Shown: in pieces, positions 1-11,640 of the stretch | Numbering within the stretch: position 1 is the first letter of the stretch | Layout of the letters: each line of letters begins with the position of its first letter | From: Tetragonia tetragonoides | Lineage: Eukaryota > Streptophyta > Magnoliopsida > Caryophyllales > Aizoaceae | Assembly (NCBI GenBank): GCA_038025085.1 | Contig: CM076139.1 | Coordinates: forward strand, 52,556,807-52,620,806 | Direction of reading: 5' to 3' | DNA: 64,000 nucleotides | The notes under the pieces: generated by a model | What the model was told of the DNA's origin: nothing | Seen by the model: the letters and a program-made list of their open reading frames with translations, nothing else | Database searches by the model: none | Position numbers and translations under genes: made by a program

Positions 1-52
1 GTCCTTGAAAACCTTAAACTAAAATGCATGAAGGAAACTTGTGGAAACAAAC

Positions 53-1378
53 CTGATCGCCATCCTTGATGCCATAATCCTTTATTTTGTCACTGTCATG
101 AAGTAGCATTGTACCACCATAGGATAAGCAAAAATGCCCCCACACGTGCCGCCTATCAACAGGAAAAGTGTAAACAAGATTAGGGAATCAGAGAGAATAA
201 AGGAGCATATCATCATCAAAAGGAAGAAGGATGCAACATTTGCTGGATTTCTTTCTTCTCTTATACAGATGTCTTCTTTATTGGTTTAAAATCTCAAAAG
301 TCCTAATTTCAGGGGGTATATATTATACCATGAAATCTTGCCGGGTCCCTTTGTAGGCAAATGGCTGAAAACATTCTCCACCGCTAGCTTGAGCTCAGCA
401 ATTGTAGCCGTCTTTGTGACATCAACTTCTGCAAACCAACCAACTTACCTCAACATTGGGAAACAAGGAAATCAAATGTTGACTAGTACATATAAATTTT
501 AATAATGCAGAGCATTTTAAACCCCATCAACTAGGCCAAAAATGTGAGGGAATTAGTATTCATCCACAAACAATACGCGGAAGATCATACTAGAACCAAA
601 TCACTACAATTGATATTCAGTTTCACCCTCCTTTGAAAGGTATGCCACTATGAATATGTCCCTGTCCTATGGCCTTAAGCAATTTAATCCCTGTATTGTG
701 AATCTGTTTCCAATATATAGTACTAGTAAAAACCCATAAATGTCAGAAATTCACGAAATTGAACCCGAAGAGAGAGATGTAATGTAATGACCTCAGATTC
801 TCAGAGCTGAAGCAAAGAGCACCATAAGCACTCCACAGTGTTAACATATCAACTTCAATCTACAACCCTCCAGCATTGCAAATCAGGACAGTATGAAGAA
901 ATCAAAGCTAATATATACAAGAAATCAACAAACCCCAAGATTCAATTCAACACATTCAGAAAATTACAAAATAGAAAAAGAAAATCATTATCAAAACCTA
1001 AATCAGAAAACCAAATTCACCCCACTCTGAAAAGATCATGACATTAACAAAAAAAAAAATCCAGAACATTCAACAAATTCACCATACGCTGCACATCATA
1101 GAGCACCCAATTTTAAAAAAAAAAGAAAAAGAATTATCAAGAGACGAACCAAAAGAGGAGCCATCCAATTTGATAACGGTGAGTTGAATGGGAACCTGAG
1201 CAAGCCTATCATACGAACAACTCTTCCTGCAACTGACAAACGATAACGCTGACGTCAACGACGAAGAACTCCGTTGAAAACTCCGGCGAGGTCGAATAGT
1301 TGTGGACAAAACCCTAGACAAGTAAAGTTCCTCTTCATCACCTTCAATCTCCTCAACCTCTAAGCTTAATCTTCGCAT
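53..1378 (-). CDS. SNRNP25: U11/U12 small nuclear ribonucleoprotein 25 kDa protein, 5' part (exons 1-3), cut by left window edge
   Basis: Minor (U12-type) spliceosome protein of the U11/U12 di-snRNP; family members have a ubiquitin-like fold. Exon 1 is 1378-1150 (starts MRRLSLEVEEIEGDE, ends KLDGSSF), exon 2 is 428-329 (VDVTKTATIAELKLAVENVF...), exon 3 is 152-53 (RHVWGHFCLSYGG...YGIKDGDQ). Junctions are GT-AG and the phases join cleanly: G plus AA gives E, TG plus G gives W. The joined HVWGHFCL...GIKDGDQ stretch is the family signature as I remember it. The rest of the gene lies beyond position 1. An upstream in-frame ATG at 1426 would add a leucine-rich leader encoded by an AAC-repeat 5'UTR; I prefer the ATG at 1378. 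The family assignment is from memory of plant homologues; the exon structure is read directly. Confidence 0.85.
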
Positions 1379-3084
1379 TATATATAAAATCAACAACAAT
1401 AACAACAACAATCGATTAACCAACAATGTGTCTCCTTTAAATGAAGAAACCCTAGAAAAGTAAAGAAATGCGAATCAAATCTCATTGATTATATATCGTT
1501 TGAAATTCGATTTGATTCGTAGATGAAAGTAACACGCATTTGCTTTTGTTTCTTGTTGATGATGATAAGATGATTATGTAGTATTAGGGTTTTGGAATTG
1601 GGGGATTAAAATTTCAATTTGGGGGTTGCTTTTTGGGGATGAAAAGAAAAGGAAAAGGGTAATTGATGTCGGGTGGGGATTCCTGGTTTTTCTTTTTGAG
1701 GAGAGAGAAAATGGAGGGAAAGATGAAGAGAAGAGAAGAGTGTCTGTTCTGTTCTAGTATTGGCTTTGGCCGTTTTTGGGAGGTTGTGCGACTGTTGACG
1801 GTTATTATGGACTCACCCCCAAACAAGTTTTAGCGCCTTTTCTTTTTCCAGGATTTTTCTTTTTTCACACCAAGGTATTCACGGTCGACTATGGTGATTA
1901 TATTCTCGGGCTGGCTTATAGGCACCTTAAAGAGTGAGATAGTTGGTCAAGAAATTTAAGGCTGCTACATGCTCAAAGCGAGATTCGAACCCTTTACCTT
2001 GTTAAGAATAGATGAGTCTCTAGCACTTAACCATTCCCCTTATAGGATTTAGGAGGGTGTGATTTCCTCTATACTTGCAGATATACTCATCAAATAAAGT
2101 AGGATGTGAGAAATTTCGAACCTTGTACCTGAAAGATAGATTAATATTGCTCCAACAAATGTGCCAATGTCTTTACCATGCAATATTTATACCACACAAT
2201 ATTAAGGTCTCATTTTTCTGGCAGCGCAGCCCCATTCTGCCCTCTTACTAATCTACCACCGTAAATTTATTAAATTGGCAAGATGTTGTGAGTCTTGTGA
2301 CTAATGGTGTATTACTTGATAGCGGCTTTAGAGTTGTCCTTCATTTGGCATAGTCGCATAGAATTAAGAAAAAAAAACATTTGCATGCCAGAACATGGAT
2401 CAAGGTACTTGTATGTGGTGATTTACTGGATTTTTGATTTTTGATTTTTGAATTTCGAACAAAAGACAGTTAGCCACTCTCGCAGACGCTAGATGCGCAC
2501 TTCCTGAAATCCATAAACCAATGCTCATATATGCTCGCTATCACGACTTCATTTCAAAACATGTACAATAGTTTCATTAGTTTGTAGTAAGATTCATTCA
2601 AATATCAGAGCCAAAAATTTCAGTTGTTCTCTTCACAACACAAGCAAATACTGTAATTTTTACCAATAAAGTGAATGGGCCAAAAATTACACTATCTATT
2701 TACCAATGCCCAATTGGAGAAGTACAAACTACATATAGTCAAGGTTAGATATCACAGATCAGTGGCGCTGACGTTTTCTTCCTTTCCCGTGTACTGATAA
2801 GCTGCTGCAATCATGGAAAATACGACGAACTGCCTCTGAGAACTCAACAGCTCATCAACTATCAATCTCCCATGATATGACGAAGCCTATAGATCTTCAG
2901 TTCATCAAAATATCTGACATTCTTGCAACCAACAAAAAATATCCGCATTATATCGATGATCTCTTGGATAAATATTTTGAAGATGAAGATAAACATAGCA
3001 CAGCAAATCAGCAACCATCTCCAAGAACAACGGAACAGCCGTCCAAATATTGAGCTAGCAGTAAGTATGCCAGTATCATCTTGG
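1379..3084. other. Intergenic region with tRNA-like repeats
   Basis: From 1379 to about 1830 lies the 5' flank of the U11/U12-25K gene (CT/GA-rich). At 1981-2040 a B-box-like segment (gagattcgaaccc) and an A-box-like segment (cacttaaccattcccc) on the minus strand suggest a tRNA-derived SINE remnant, and 2100-2170 holds a similar decayed segment. From 2760 to 3084 is probably the 3'UTR of the downstream minus-strand transporter gene. No convincing coding sequence was seen. Confidence 0.4.
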
Positions 3085-6000
3085 TTACTTGCCCACCAAC
3101 TTAAAGTAAGCATATAAACCAGAGCCCAAAAACCCGAGAAACTGTCCAACAACATTCAGCTGCAAGCAGAATGTATAGCATCATTACAACAATGTTCAAA
3201 TTGTGACAACTGACAACCCAAAATAGTAACACTAATATGAGACGATAGATAACCATATAAAAAATCAAATAGCACACTTTCACTTACAAAATCAAAAGGT
3301 AGCCCTCCAAAGATCATCCATCCCAGTCCAATGGTGAACAGGTCCTACAAAAGAATAGTATTAAGAGCTACTAATGAGCATCTCATGCAACAGAAACTAT
3401 TAACAATGAATCTAAGGCCAGTCCACAGTCTACTACTCGTTGGCGTGGGAATATAAAGGACCAAATTAAAAAATCTTATCAATTTGTCTGCACTATACAT
3501 TGTCAAGTTGCAGATGGTCATCGCACATCAAATCAAGGGTCAAATGGAAAGAGCCCTCTATGTTTTCAATACTAAGGCTGCATACAATCGACCCTCCCTT
3601 ACCGCGCCTAGGCGGGGGCCTCTTTGGAGGCACCGGGGTAATGTTGATATTGTATCAGGGCAGTCTATGGTTCGAACTTCGAAGTGTCTGACTCTGACAT
3701 GGATCTGGCAAGTTTCCTTAACGGATTCAGCATTCGAAAGACTATACATAGTTGCAAAATGAAGCCCATGTTTACATTTAATTTAACGTGTTTAGGTATA
3801 GTAAGGAAAAACAAAGAGCTAGGATAATGGTGCTGCAAGGCATCATATATGGCCCATAGGGAAATTTGCAAAACAAGAGAAGGCAACAATACATACCTTC
3901 ATATTCCCACAAATGGTCTGTGTTAGTGCTGAATTGAGGGTGGTATTGAGAAATATACTGTAGTTCAGGAAGAAGGCCAGTACACAAGAAAAGAACAAAA
4001 CAACCTGCAAGGAAAGAAGAGAAGGGGGTATGAGCATCAACTTAGGAGGCAACTGTTGTTAAACAGTTCTCGCCGTTTAGGGTGATTCTCGCAAGATGAA
4101 TATGTCTTTTAGAGAAATCAAAAAGCTTCCAGCAGCATAAATGTTGCTACCACCCAGCAGCGAGCACGCGTGAAGCTCTAACAGAGAACAGAGAAACTCC
4201 AAAGGGTTGTAACTTGTAAGTACCAGAAAACCAGGTGAAAGCAAGTAAGGGAAATTGATTGTGATCTCCAAGTCGCCTCTCATATATGTCCAAAACAGCA
4301 ACATTGGTCCACAAATTATACCTGAAACAGAAAACAGTGGCATCACCAGTCATGGTTTTAGAACCGATATATCGCATTCCAAGCCTGAGGGTCCCCAGGG
4401 AAGGACTTCATCAATTATGCGTGACCTCACCATTACACCACATAAGTCCAAAACTGTTAAGGCCACTGGATTTTCCTGTGAGAAATAGGATAGGATTTAG
4501 CAACAACAGAAGAGACTGTAAAGCTTCAGAAGCGAAGTAAGTGAAAGATACTGATATATACCAATTCGAGCAATAGTTGCAAGGTATATTGCTGTAGTGA
4601 TATTGGCTAAAAACACAACTGCATAACCATAAGCATCAAATGATAGGTCTCGAGCTCCAGCAATGAATGCCCCAAGAACAATCAATCCTACACTGAACAC
4701 ATCAGACAAAGAAAATTGATGACGAGGAACAATATGAAGGGAAGAGAAGGTAAAGAGTCTTAAGAACTCTTCTACAATCTCAAAGCTTATGTAACTGAAG
4801 GTAAAAACGAAGCTTTCTAAGGAAAAAATTACACTCCAGAGAGCTAATGAAAGTTGGAAGAATAAGCCCTAGAATTGAACCTCTAGAGGAACAATCAAGA
4901 GTATCCAAAGGTAAGCTTTTCTAGCAAAAAGAACAAAATGACTCGATAAGAAGGGAAATAAATCCTGCTCAACCCCCCCCCCCCAAAGGAAAAAGAAGAG
5001 GAGAAAAGATTATGCCGGGGGGAGTAGCAAAACTAAGCCATAGAAGCACCTAAAGTCTACAACAACACCCAGTGTGAATCCTGCAACTAGTTAGGCTGGG
5101 AAGCCATAGAGAAAACTAGACTAATATAATCAAGCCTCAACGTGCTTTCTCTTGTCCATAATTTTGCTTCCACCTAAGAACTTTACACCAGAGAAACTTT
5201 TACATATGTGACATCAACTTATACAGTACCAACGGTACTGCATCTTGCAAATGTGCATGATTCAGAATACTAATCTTAGATCCATGAGCAAGAACAATGG
5301 GTTTGTGTTCTGTAGCTTTCTTCAGACTTCTGATTTCACAAATATAAGCATATAAATACAATCGTGATATCGTACTACCTCAAACAGGGGGAATCAAGTA
5401 GATATTAAACACGAAAATAAGAAGGCGTATATATATCACTGACAGCCAAGGGGGAATAGTACTATACCTTCCAATAACTGGATAAGTATACTTCTGCTTT
5501 GCTAGCACATACTCAACAACCATTGTAAAGACCACAGTTGTCCTCCTAAGGGTAGTGTACATTGGAACATTTACTCCACGCACAGACTCCATAGTGACTA
5601 ACTTTGAAGGAGAAACAGACAAGGAGCACAATTAATATAATGAAGTGATTAACTACAGGGAAACGGAATAGCATTCTAAAACTCACCCATAAATTTTTAA
5701 TAAGCTTACCATGTACAGCAAATAGGTTAATGCAAGAGGAAGAGTGTGAAGCAATGTTTTCAAAGGTACAAGAGTTACAGGGTTATCAATAGCATTGGAG
5801 GCATCAGCGCCATTAAAAGAGATGACCATCCCGCGTCTCATTGCATAGAGAAATGTAGTTGAACATATCATCTGTGGGCACAAACATGTAAAAAAATTTT
5901 ATGCTCCACATCAATATGTTTAAAACAAAGGTGGGGGGAGGGGGGGGGAGTCCTTGCTAGAATTGAACTGACGCTACATACATCAATAACAACAACAGCA

Positions 6001-6682
6001 CCAACAGTCAGGACTCAGGAGTTCAAGATCTATACAAAACTCACCCCTTTCAGAGACTCACTCTGCCACAGAAACGTCTATATTCCCTATGATTCGAATA
6101 TTGGATAACTAAACAAGGACAATATCTTATGATTGGACTTTGGAGTAATGCATTCTGGTATTCTTCCATAGAAAATCAGGTAAAGTCATAAAATAGAGTA
6201 ATAAATGCTGATAAAAAGTGATCCTACTCCTAATAAAATGATGCTAGGGTCTATCTAACATCCAGTTACCAATCATAGGACCATCACACCATCATTCAAA
6301 ACACAAAGAAAAAAGGATATTAAATGCTAAAAACATAATCATCAGTAACTAAAGTTAAAGGCGTATTCTGAGGGAAATGTTAGGGTTTATGTGACATCCA
6401 GTTGCCTAAGCATAGGATCATTACCACCACCACTACTCTGTATTTATTCAATCGCTTGTCCCAAAGACACTAAAGCATGTCAGAGATTCTGAGGAAGATG
6501 CATTTCGGTTAGCTAGTGTGTGGGACACCGGAGATATGTATGATGAAAATCAATACTGGACTGACACAGGCTATTAGGAACACTCAAACTCCTGCAGCAA
6601 AAAAACACCAGGCAAAATAAAACTTGGATGCGGAAGTTACTCATTCTTATTTGAACTCTAGCGGAAAGATTCCGGAACAACA

Positions 6683-6715
<33 letters not shown>

Positions 6716-9700
6716 AGCTCTAGTGTAGGAATCTTCAGGTACAAAAAAGACGACTCCTGAAGATAGAAAACTGTCCGGAATGAGAAAAAGAAGTCAAATA
6801 GGAAGAAGAAAGCAAGGAAGAATGAGATCCCAAAGGTTGTGGAGATCATAGAAAGAAGAGCCTCGCCAAAGCTCACAAAACCAGGTAGTCCATTGCAAAG
6901 ACATGAAAAACTAGCATGTTCTTTAGAATTAGGCAGAAGAGACTAGAGAGTCAAAACTATGAAGCATTGGTATTAAAGTATTTTCAGTACGGGAAGGGGT
7001 GAGCATGTATCGATTTGGCAAAGAGGAGAAAACCCGAAGCAGATGTATAGAAAGCGGTATCTTCACGAAGTAAGTACATCAAAAAAGAAAAAGATGTTAA
7101 GGCATATTCCTATTTCTTACCTTGAGGAAATCCATTTATAATCAACTCAAAAGACACCTTGGTTACGCATATATTATATGCACTCTCAAGAAGGATAGAT
7201 AACTGGCAGTCAAACCATCCCCTATTTGAGCTGGTGGGTCTTTTTCTTTGGTAATTAATTGTATTAGATTAATCAAACATTACAAAAATCAGAACAAATT
7301 GTCCTCCTAAAGAAACAATAAATACAGCAACGCCCTCCAAATTCCAACTCCTGTAGAACTTTGACAAAGATACACCTAGAAAAAGTCTATTAGCACAGAC
7401 CTAAAACAGTGAGTTTAACACTTCATCCAAAATCAATGCCTCCTCCAGAGATAGATTCTGAAAGATCTGGGAGTTCCACTCCGTCCATACTCCATACACA
7501 CTATAACACAGCAAGCATTGCATTTATTTAAAGCACCTTCCGTCCTTCTTAGGTCCAATACCTCTGTGTGTGTAACAAACCATAAACACTGTCAGCAACT
7601 TAGCCAATGGTCTTTAAAGATCCAAACAACCACACTCAAATCCTCCACGAGTACAATCAATGTAGGAACAAAAAGAGCTCATCAGTCTTTCCAATCCTGA
7701 AGTAGAACACATAAATTTCCAGTGAGACCGTCGTATGGGGCCTTCATCTTTACCACATGCTGGTGGTGTTAATCAGTACCACAATCCAAGAGAAAGCGCA
7801 GCATTTAAAGGGGACTTACCCTCCAAACAAAAGAGCTAAGAGGGAGTGAAGTAATTTTAGGGTTGGAAGTCGGCTGACCGCTGATAAAAGAAAGACTAAC
7901 AAGATAAGCCCAAGTGTTTGCCAAACCCTACCCCTTTCGTTTGACTCACTGGAAGATGAAGCAAAAAGAGTTCAGCAACAAAGTACAAAAAGAGTTAAGC
8001 AAGTGTGATTTCTGTAGTAAACCAGACTACTGATCAAACTCTCTTCCATCAACATGCCTAGTTGAATTCATTTTATGAGGCCAACACCTCATCAACTAAC
8101 GCTGTTTGATGCTTTGGTCCTGTTAACTCTGACTTTGGCTCTCCATATAACAGAGGTCAGAAGAAATGAAGAATTACAAGGTATGGAAGCCAGGTGATGA
8201 AAGAAAGACCTGATACCCATGTGTCCTTTTGTTTGGTTCAACATAGAAGTACAGTTTGAGGACTGAAAAGAGTTGAGCATGAATGCCGAAAAGAGTTAAG
8301 CAAATGCGGTAAACAAGACTAGTTTTGAAACTCTCTCCGATTAACATGCCTCACTACAAGTTCCACAATAGAAAAATTCGATCAATTAATGCTGATTTTT
8401 AGCGACTGTCAACTCTGACTAAGAGAGGATCATTAGTTTCCAGGCAATCTGACAAGCTTCAAAGCAGTCCTTGCAGGTGTAATTTCATCCACCAGCTCCA
8501 TCTGATCAAGATTCCCCAACAAGCCACTTTTCAGTTTCCCTCACATCCCCACACCCTATAGGAACAGGTACAATTCTTGCAGCGGGGTAAAAGTTATCAG
8601 ATATTCCAAACATACTATACATTTCAACTACACTTCTAGGCTGATCAAATCTTCATATGAAGCTTTCTAAGGACCCTTGACATAACAAGAGGTGAAAATA
8701 ACAAGAAAGATTTCACAAATTACCAAAATCCAAAATTGTTTCCTTTAGAGAAACATAATCTTCAATTTTTCTACTAAAAATTTATGGATATGCTAACAGG
8801 TTAGACAAATCAACTAGGTGAAGTGTACCTGAAAAAGTGTGATGACGTTCGCACTTGGGAAGTTATATGAAGAAAGTGCAGCTTTATTGAACATCACCAA
8901 TAGCACTACAAGAAGGAATGCAAGCTCAGCAAGTACCAAATCGAAAAATTGAGAGACAAGGAGGGGAAGAGACATTACAAGGACTTGCTTCATCTGGGTT
9001 ATTCACAATAGTTGTGATGGAATTGAAAGATTACTTATTTTTCACTTTTCATTTTTCATTTTCGCATTACATTCGTAGATGTATCACTAAAACCCAATAC
9101 ACCCTTCGTAAAGTAAAATGTGACTTGATAGCAAAGCTTTGTTTGATTAATCCCATGGGCCCTGAAGTAAACGACCACTAAAACTCCATTGGCCCAGAGG
9201 GGATTCGAATCTGGGACCTTTGGAATAGATCTCAAAGGTCATATCAGCTGATCTACCCCCTCAGGGTTATCAATGTGACTATTTACCGTCCTAAATTTCA
9301 AAATCAGGAACAGCCTCTCGCCATCATTCAAAGTTTTCTATACACTGCGTCCCATTTGGAAAAGTGGCGTTTATTTTGGAATAAAACGAGTGTACGAACA
9401 ATTTCCTATGATCGGCATAGCAAAGGTCAGCTAGTTATCAATAAGACGAACATAGTTAGCCAGACCTCAAACTGCTTTAAACATTTACTACTCAAACTCT
9501 GAGGGGTTCAGTCACTAGTTTTTCTCTGTTATGGTAGCAATAGACAAACGACTTTGAGAGCTTGTTGCTATACCTGTCTAGACTCAAGAGCAGGATGTAA
9601 ATAACTTTATGGACATCTTGAATGATACTTACACCCAGGTAGCTCAATGTGATCATGCCATTATATAAACCAATTAGCAAATACACGGTACTGTCTATTT

Positions 9701-10484
9701 AAATCCTTTTTATGCTTAACCCTTTCCGTAAACGAGAGGCTACCAAATCTACACTTGGGAGTTGTTCTTGTTGTTTACAATCACAATGATCAAGTGAACT
9801 ATACCCTTTGATAACAAGAACAAAAATAAGCCCATTGCTAGGGATCCAGGAATATCTTGCCATGGCAAATATTTCTGAATTTGGAGTAGAAGCATAAGCT
9901 CAGCGTTTGCAAAACAGTCAATTAAGATCCCAATTAAGACAACTTTGAAGGTTGCAAACCTTGCTCTTACATGAAAAAGCTAAGAACCATCCACTAAGCA
10001 TGACCAATTATCAATATTGAACACATATTAGGTCTCTAAGAATCATCAATACTAGCCGTTCAGAACCATCAATTAAAGCTTCAAACAGTAGCACAGGAAT
10101 GAACAAACTGATTCAAGCTTAAATTTTGAATGTTGCCCATTAGGCCATTACTCCTTTTCCATATGTTATACAATAAGCAACCTTGAATCCAGTTTCCCAA
10201 CAATCAAAATCCCAATTATATTCCAATGCTAAAATTAAACATTACTAACCCACAAAATTTCTATTAATTGACAATCCTGAAATCAAATCAAAGTTCCACC
10301 TAGATAAACAAATCCAATTTCACCCCATAAGAGAGAGAGAAGAAGAAGTACCAGCACAAGCCATGTAAGAAATAGCAGCATAAGCGCCACGTTTGGTCAT
10401 GGGAGACCCTTTGAAGAGCCGTTCATCTCCCTTTGGAGGATCTGTCACCGGCAGTGTCATCTTCATGTTCATGTTCGAACCCAT
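3085..10484 (-). CDS. UGNT1: Nucleotide-sugar transporter, UDP-N-acetylglucosamine transporter UGNT1-like (10 exons, complete)
   Basis: Drug/metabolite-transporter (TPT/SLC35D-like) family antiporter expected in Golgi/ER membranes, moving nucleotide sugars into the lumen. Exons on the minus strand: 10484-10352, 8905-8829, 5871-5710, 5601-5468, 4692-4562, 4475-4431, 4321-4224, 4004-3897, 3344-3288, 3159-3085. All introns are GT-AG, phases agree, and the lengths sum to 1020 nt (339 aa plus TAA). Recognisable blocks in order are TKRGAYAAISYMACA, VMFNKAALSSYNFPSANVIT, VTMESVRGVNVPMYTTLRRT, ARDLSFDAYGYAVVFLANIT, NYSIFLNTTLNSALTQTICG and the C-terminal LYAYFKLVGK. The hydrophobic pattern suits about ten membrane segments. 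Introns 1 to 3 (about 1.4, 3.0 and 0.1 kb) and intron 4 (about 0.8 kb) vary widely, and the long ones contain repeats. UGNT1 was chosen over other SLC35 clades from remembered similarity; the substrate is inference. Confidence 0.88.
7950..8440. repeat. Tandem duplication inside transporter intron 2
   Basis: Two diverged direct copies, about 7950-8150 and 8260-8430, share an ordered series of segments: an AAAAGAGTTAAGCAA motif, a gtaaaca/gtaaacc stretch, aactctct, tcaacatgcct/ttaacatgcct, and an actctgact stretch. Spacing is about 300 bp. It lies in the roughly 3-kb intron between exons 2 and 3 and has no coding signal. Confidence 0.5.
9163..9270 (-). repeat. tRNA-derived SINE remnant in transporter intron 1
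   Basis: Read on the minus strand, 9260-9247 (ggggtagatcagc) resembles a pol III A box and 9212-9199 (agattcgaatcccc) a B box, about 35 bases apart. It lies in intron 1 of the transporter. No poly-A tail or target-site duplication was resolved. Confidence 0.4.
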
Positions 10485-10705
10485 CTGAGCTCTCTCTCTT
10501 CTCTATGCGATATAATGCATAAAAATGGGTTATTTTGGTACCTTGAAAGAGAAGAAAAATGGGGTGTTTTCTAAATTTGTGTTCTTTTGAATGTCGGAAA
10601 GTTCAACTATTTTCGCAGACAGGACATTAGTCAAGGACTCAAGGTTGTCCTCGGTGATGGGCGGAAACGAAACTGCGATCCACTCGTGTGAATTTCCGTA
10701 CAGAC

Positions 10706-10941
10706 TAGAGTTGCCAAAATCTGTCCCAATCCAAAAGACCTGAATCCAAGATCCAAAGTTTGTAAGATAAAAGTTGTTTGACTCAAAATCGACCACTTGA
10801 CCAGTTAAAGACCCGACCGACCTCATATTGACCATATTTGTTGATAATCTGAATCGGATGTGACCCGATCGACCTCATATTGACCATATTTGTTGATGAT
10901 CCGAATCGGATGTGACCCGACCGATCCGTTTGCCAGGTCTA
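10706..10941. mobile_element. hAT-like MITE with 8-bp target-site duplication
   Basis: A 236-bp element just upstream of the transporter start. The left end tagagttgccaaa and the reverse complement of the right end (tagacctggcaaa) form imperfect terminal inverted repeats. Flanks GTACAGAC (10698-10705) and GTACCGAC (10942-10949) match at 7 of 8 positions, typical of hAT insertion. Inside, a segment of about 52 bp (gacctcatattgaccat...gatgtgacccga) occurs twice in tandem (about 10820-10920). Related copies lie at 16526, 20122, 63269 and possibly 55010. Confidence 0.75.
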
Positions 10942-10969
10942 GTACCGACGATTTCTAAATTAGAAAAAA

Positions 10970-11640
10970 TACTAGAATACTCCTATCTCAAAATATATAC
11001 CTGAATGCCGCAAATTTTTACCTAATCTCGGGATTATGTGGGAGCTAATCCTAGGTGCGCGTGCGTGTTTCACGCATCGAGTTGTCGGCGAGTGAATCTC
11101 ACGCGCCCCAACCTTCTTTTTTTTTTGGCAATTTTTCCTTGATTTCATGTCGAATCATGCTCTTTTTAGGGTTCACCATGCCACAATTATTTGAACCAAT
11201 TTCTAAGATTTTAGTTTCTTAAGTTTTCAATTTTTTATGGGGTTTTCGAAGTTTTTTCAGATTTTTGAGTAACTGTCCGTGGGGGAGGGGGAGGTGGTGG
11301 CTGGAGGTGGCCACCACTGAGGTCGACGACCCGAGTCAACCTCAACCATGGCCAGGGCGGGGGAAGGGTGGTTAAGGAGGAGAGATAAATGTAGGTTTAT
11401 GGTTTCGAATTGGGTTGGTGTGGGGTGGGGATGGGGTCGGTTGGTGGGGGCTACCGCGTCGTGGTCTCCGGTCGGCGCTGCCCACGATTGGCCTGGGTGG
11501 TGCGTGGTGGTGGAAGTGAGGCGGCGCTGCAAGTGGGGGAAGGAAGGACAAAGAATGGGGGGGGGAAGGGGAGAGAAAGGTAGAGTAGAGAGACAGAGAG
11601 CAAGGAGTTGGCTTCATCTGCAACTTTGTTAACAACAAAG
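10970..11640. repeat. GC-rich dispersed repeat, inverted relative of the element at 48053-48836
   Basis: The reverse complement of 11130-11540 matches 48200-48710 in many ordered segments, including a piece reading gcccccaccaaccgacccca, a segment ending in cagccaccacctcc, and a stretch with ggtgaaccctaaaa. Both copies also carry a tctcacgcgcc motif. Open reading frames here (for example 11348-11632) are proline/arginine/glycine-rich low-complexity frames on both strands and are not credible genes. It is probably a non-autonomous TIR element; its borders were not resolved in this copy. Confidence 0.6.

Noticed and set aside
9780..9920. Minus-strand stretch ANAELMLLLQIQKYLPWQDI first considered as transporter exon 2
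   Set aside because: It lacks proper splice sites and does not match the family; the true exon 2 (VMFNKAALSSYNFPSANVIT) is at 8905-8829.
11257..11638. Overlapping Gly/Arg/Trp- and Pro/His/Ser-rich frames
   Set aside because: GC-rich repeat with open frames on both strands; the same situation occurs in the related copy at 48.1-48.7 kb.
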